Source of the DNA: Tunicatimonas pelagia
Lineage (GTDB): Bacteria; Bacteroidota; Bacteroidia; Cytophagales; Cyclobacteriaceae
Direction of reading: 5' to 3'
Length of the DNA: 64,000 nt
Assembly: GCF_030506325.1 (NCBI RefSeq)
Contig: NZ_CP120683.1
Span: 434,001-498,000, forward strand
This document shows, piece by piece, positions 62,691 to 64,000 of this stretch; position 1 is the first letter of the stretch; each line of letters starts with the position of its first letter. The position numbers were made by a program, and so were the translations under genes. The notes below the pieces were generated by a model. That model made no database searches, was not told the DNA's origin, and saw only the letters and a list, made by a program, of their open reading frames with translations.

Positions 62691-64000
62691 ATGAAAAATT
62701 TTATTCTTTTACTTCTTATCGTAATTCCCAGTTGGCTATTCGCCCAAGCAGAAGATGATTATTACCGAATTGAAACCATTCCTATTCCCGATAGCATTTT
62801 GCTGGAGGTAGGTGGATTGGCCTTTACTGATGATGGAAAATTAGGAGTCTCTACCCGGCGGGGTGAGGTTTGGTTGCTGGATCGGCCTACTTCGGCGCGC
62901 CCAACTTTTACCCGCTTTGCCCACGGACTACACGAGCCACTAGGGCTGGCGTATCGCAATGGTTCGTTTTACACTACCCAGCGGGCTGAAGTTACCAAAC
63001 TTACTGATAATGACAGTGACGGCGTAGCTGATCGCTACCAATCAATTTACTCCTGGCCGCTTTCGGGCAATTACCACGAATATTCTTACGGCCCACTGTT
63101 TTTACCCAATGGCGATATGCTCGTCACGCTAAACTTGGCTTGGATTGGCTACGGCGAAAGCCCGGTAAAGTGGCGCGGCTGGCTACTGAAAATTACCGAA
63201 GACGGTAATATGACTCCCATCGCTACCGGATTGCGGTCACCCGCTGGATTTGGCTTTGATATTAATGGAGAAATATTTTACGGAGAAAACCAGGGCGACT
63301 GGATTGGCTCAGGTCGGATTACGCACTTAGAAAAAGGTGATTTTGCCGGAAATCCGGCCGGATTGAATTGGAGTCAGGAACCCAATTCACCGTTGCGGCT
63401 TAAGCGAAGCAACATTCCTGATTCGGTAGGGCTGATGCACGAATTTGCGAAGAATATTTCCAGTATGAAGCCCCCGACCGTTTGGTTTCCCCACACGATC
63501 ATGGGAATTTCTACCTCTGACATTATGACGGATACCACCCAGGGTGGATTTGGGCCGTTTGCCGGACAAATGTTTGTGGGCGATCAGGGGCACAGTAAAG
63601 TGATGCGGGTGTTTCTGGAAAAAATCAATGGCGAATATCAGGGAGCCTGCTTTCCGTTTCGGGAAGGTTTCTCGTCCGGTATTCTGCGAATGCGCTGGGG
63701 ACCGGATGATAATATGTACGTGGGCATGACCAGCCGGGGTTGGGCTTCTACCGGCAAAGAACCCTACGGCTTACAACGGTTGGTATGGACGGGAAAAACT
63801 CCGTTCGAGATAAAAGCCATTCGGGCGGTAGCCAACGGCTTTGAATTAGAATTTACCCAACCTGTTGATGAGTCGGTGGCTTCCCAAGCCTCGATCTACC
63901 CGATCACTAATTTCATCTACAGCTATCACCGAAGTTACGGTAGTCCGATTATTAATCAGCAGGCATGTCAGGTGCATAGTGCTGAGGTTTCAGCCGATCG
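62691..64000 (+). CDS. Sorbosone/PQQ-dehydrogenase-like beta-propeller protein, 3' end outside the window
   Basis: Open for 436 codons from ATG 62691 to the window end. Signal peptide 1-20 (MKNFILLLLIVIPSWLFAQ). The rest has propeller-type landmarks of the L-sorbosone dehydrogenase/membrane-bound dehydrogenase group: GLAYRNGSFYTTQRAEVTKL, DNDSDGVADRY, GLRSPAGFGFDINGEIFYGE, FVGDQGHSKVMRVF, GMTSRGWASTGKEPYGLQRL. It probably oxidises sugars or polyols or binds a glycan in the periplasm. The start is 11 bases after the DUF1080 gene, so they are one operon and likely one pathway. Confidence 0.85.
   Translation, partial: MKNFILLLLIVIPSWLFAQAEDDYYRIETIPIPDSILLEVGGLAFTDDGKLGVSTRRGEVWLLDRPTSARPTFTRFAHGLHEPLGLAYRNGSFYTTQRAEVTKLTDNDSDGVADRYQSIYSWPLSGNYHEYSYGPLFLPNGDMLVTLNLAWIGYGESPVKWRGWLLKITEDGNMTPIATGLRSPAGFGFDINGEIFYGENQGDWIGSGRITHLEKGDFAGNPAGLNWSQEPNSPLRLKRSNIPDSVGLMHEFAKNISSMKPPTVWFPHTIMGISTSDIMTDTTQGGFGPFAGQMFVGDQGHSKVMRVFLEKINGEYQGACFPFREGFSSGILRMRWGPDDNMYVGMTSRGWASTGKEPYGLQRLVWTGKTPFEIKAIRAVANGFELEFTQPVDESVASQASIYPITNFIYSYHRSYGSPIINQQACQVHSAEVSAD

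Overview
The window looks like a chromosome segment of a Bacteroidota bacterium of the Cytophagales type. Supporting evidence in the sequence: a SusC/SusD pair, a long VCBS/UnbV lipoprotein, an ECF sigma factor followed by an anti-sigma/beta-barrel fusion, an IPExxxVDY-type protein next to pyk, Na+-NQR, few Shine-Dalgarno sequences, and promoters resembling TTG / TAnnTTTG. I cannot name genus or species. No rRNA, tRNA, CRISPR array, prophage or transposase gene was recognised.

Layout. 1-0.6 kb: AT-rich edge with the start of a lipoprotein gene. 0.6-11 kb: housekeeping block: a secreted protein, dnaJ-grpE, obgE, pyk and an IPExxxVDY-type gene on the minus strand; divergently acpP-fabF-rnc-nadE. 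10.9-11.9 kb: an XRE regulator and DUF2975 membrane protein with twin operator-like palindromes. 12.1-33.3 kb: an accessory region dominated by FtsX/MacB-type permeases without any ATPase gene. A padR gene is followed by four large permeases that overlap by exactly 8 bases and share an N-terminal prefix domain (ADOP-like). Two free-standing permeases and two decayed remnants follow, mixed with an aspartyl protease, a type II toxin-antitoxin pair, an AEC transporter, an esterase and a Uma2 nuclease. 33.4-36.4 kb: a lipoprotein and a BlaI/M56 (BlaR1-like) pair with three operators over its promoter. 37-39 kb: a small hypothetical gene, a NudL-type hydrolase and hslV. 38.9-47.3 kb: susC-susD-VCBS/UnbV on the minus strand. 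47.6-49.3 kb: pyruvate dehydrogenase E2 with two lipoyl domains. 49.6-54.4 kb: nqrABCDE, with no nqrF next to it. 54.6-60.1 kb: DUF502 protein, FAD oxidoreductase, SnoaL-like protein, anti-sigma/barrel with ECF sigma, YfiR-like protein. 60.5-64 kb: a small membrane protein, a DUF1080+PA14 lipoprotein and a sorbosone/PQQ-dehydrogenase-like gene cut by the window end.

How genes work together. The padR operon probably makes several membrane proteins from one translationally coupled message under PadR control. The free-standing permeases use different control: both full genes and one remnant share a TTGGCAC element, an upstream TGTTC-N6-GAACA-like palindrome and a start-abutting hairpin leader, which suggests activator-dependent (possibly sigma-54) transcription. 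SusCD and the VCBS lipoprotein form an outer-membrane uptake or surface system. NQR gives a sodium-motive force, although its NADH-oxidising subunit must be encoded elsewhere.

The most unusual parts are the permease nursery at 12-33 kb (tandem duplication, mosaic prefix domains, decay remnants, a possible leader-to-linker fusion) and two copies of a palindromic MITE-like element at 28.3 and 54.4 kb.
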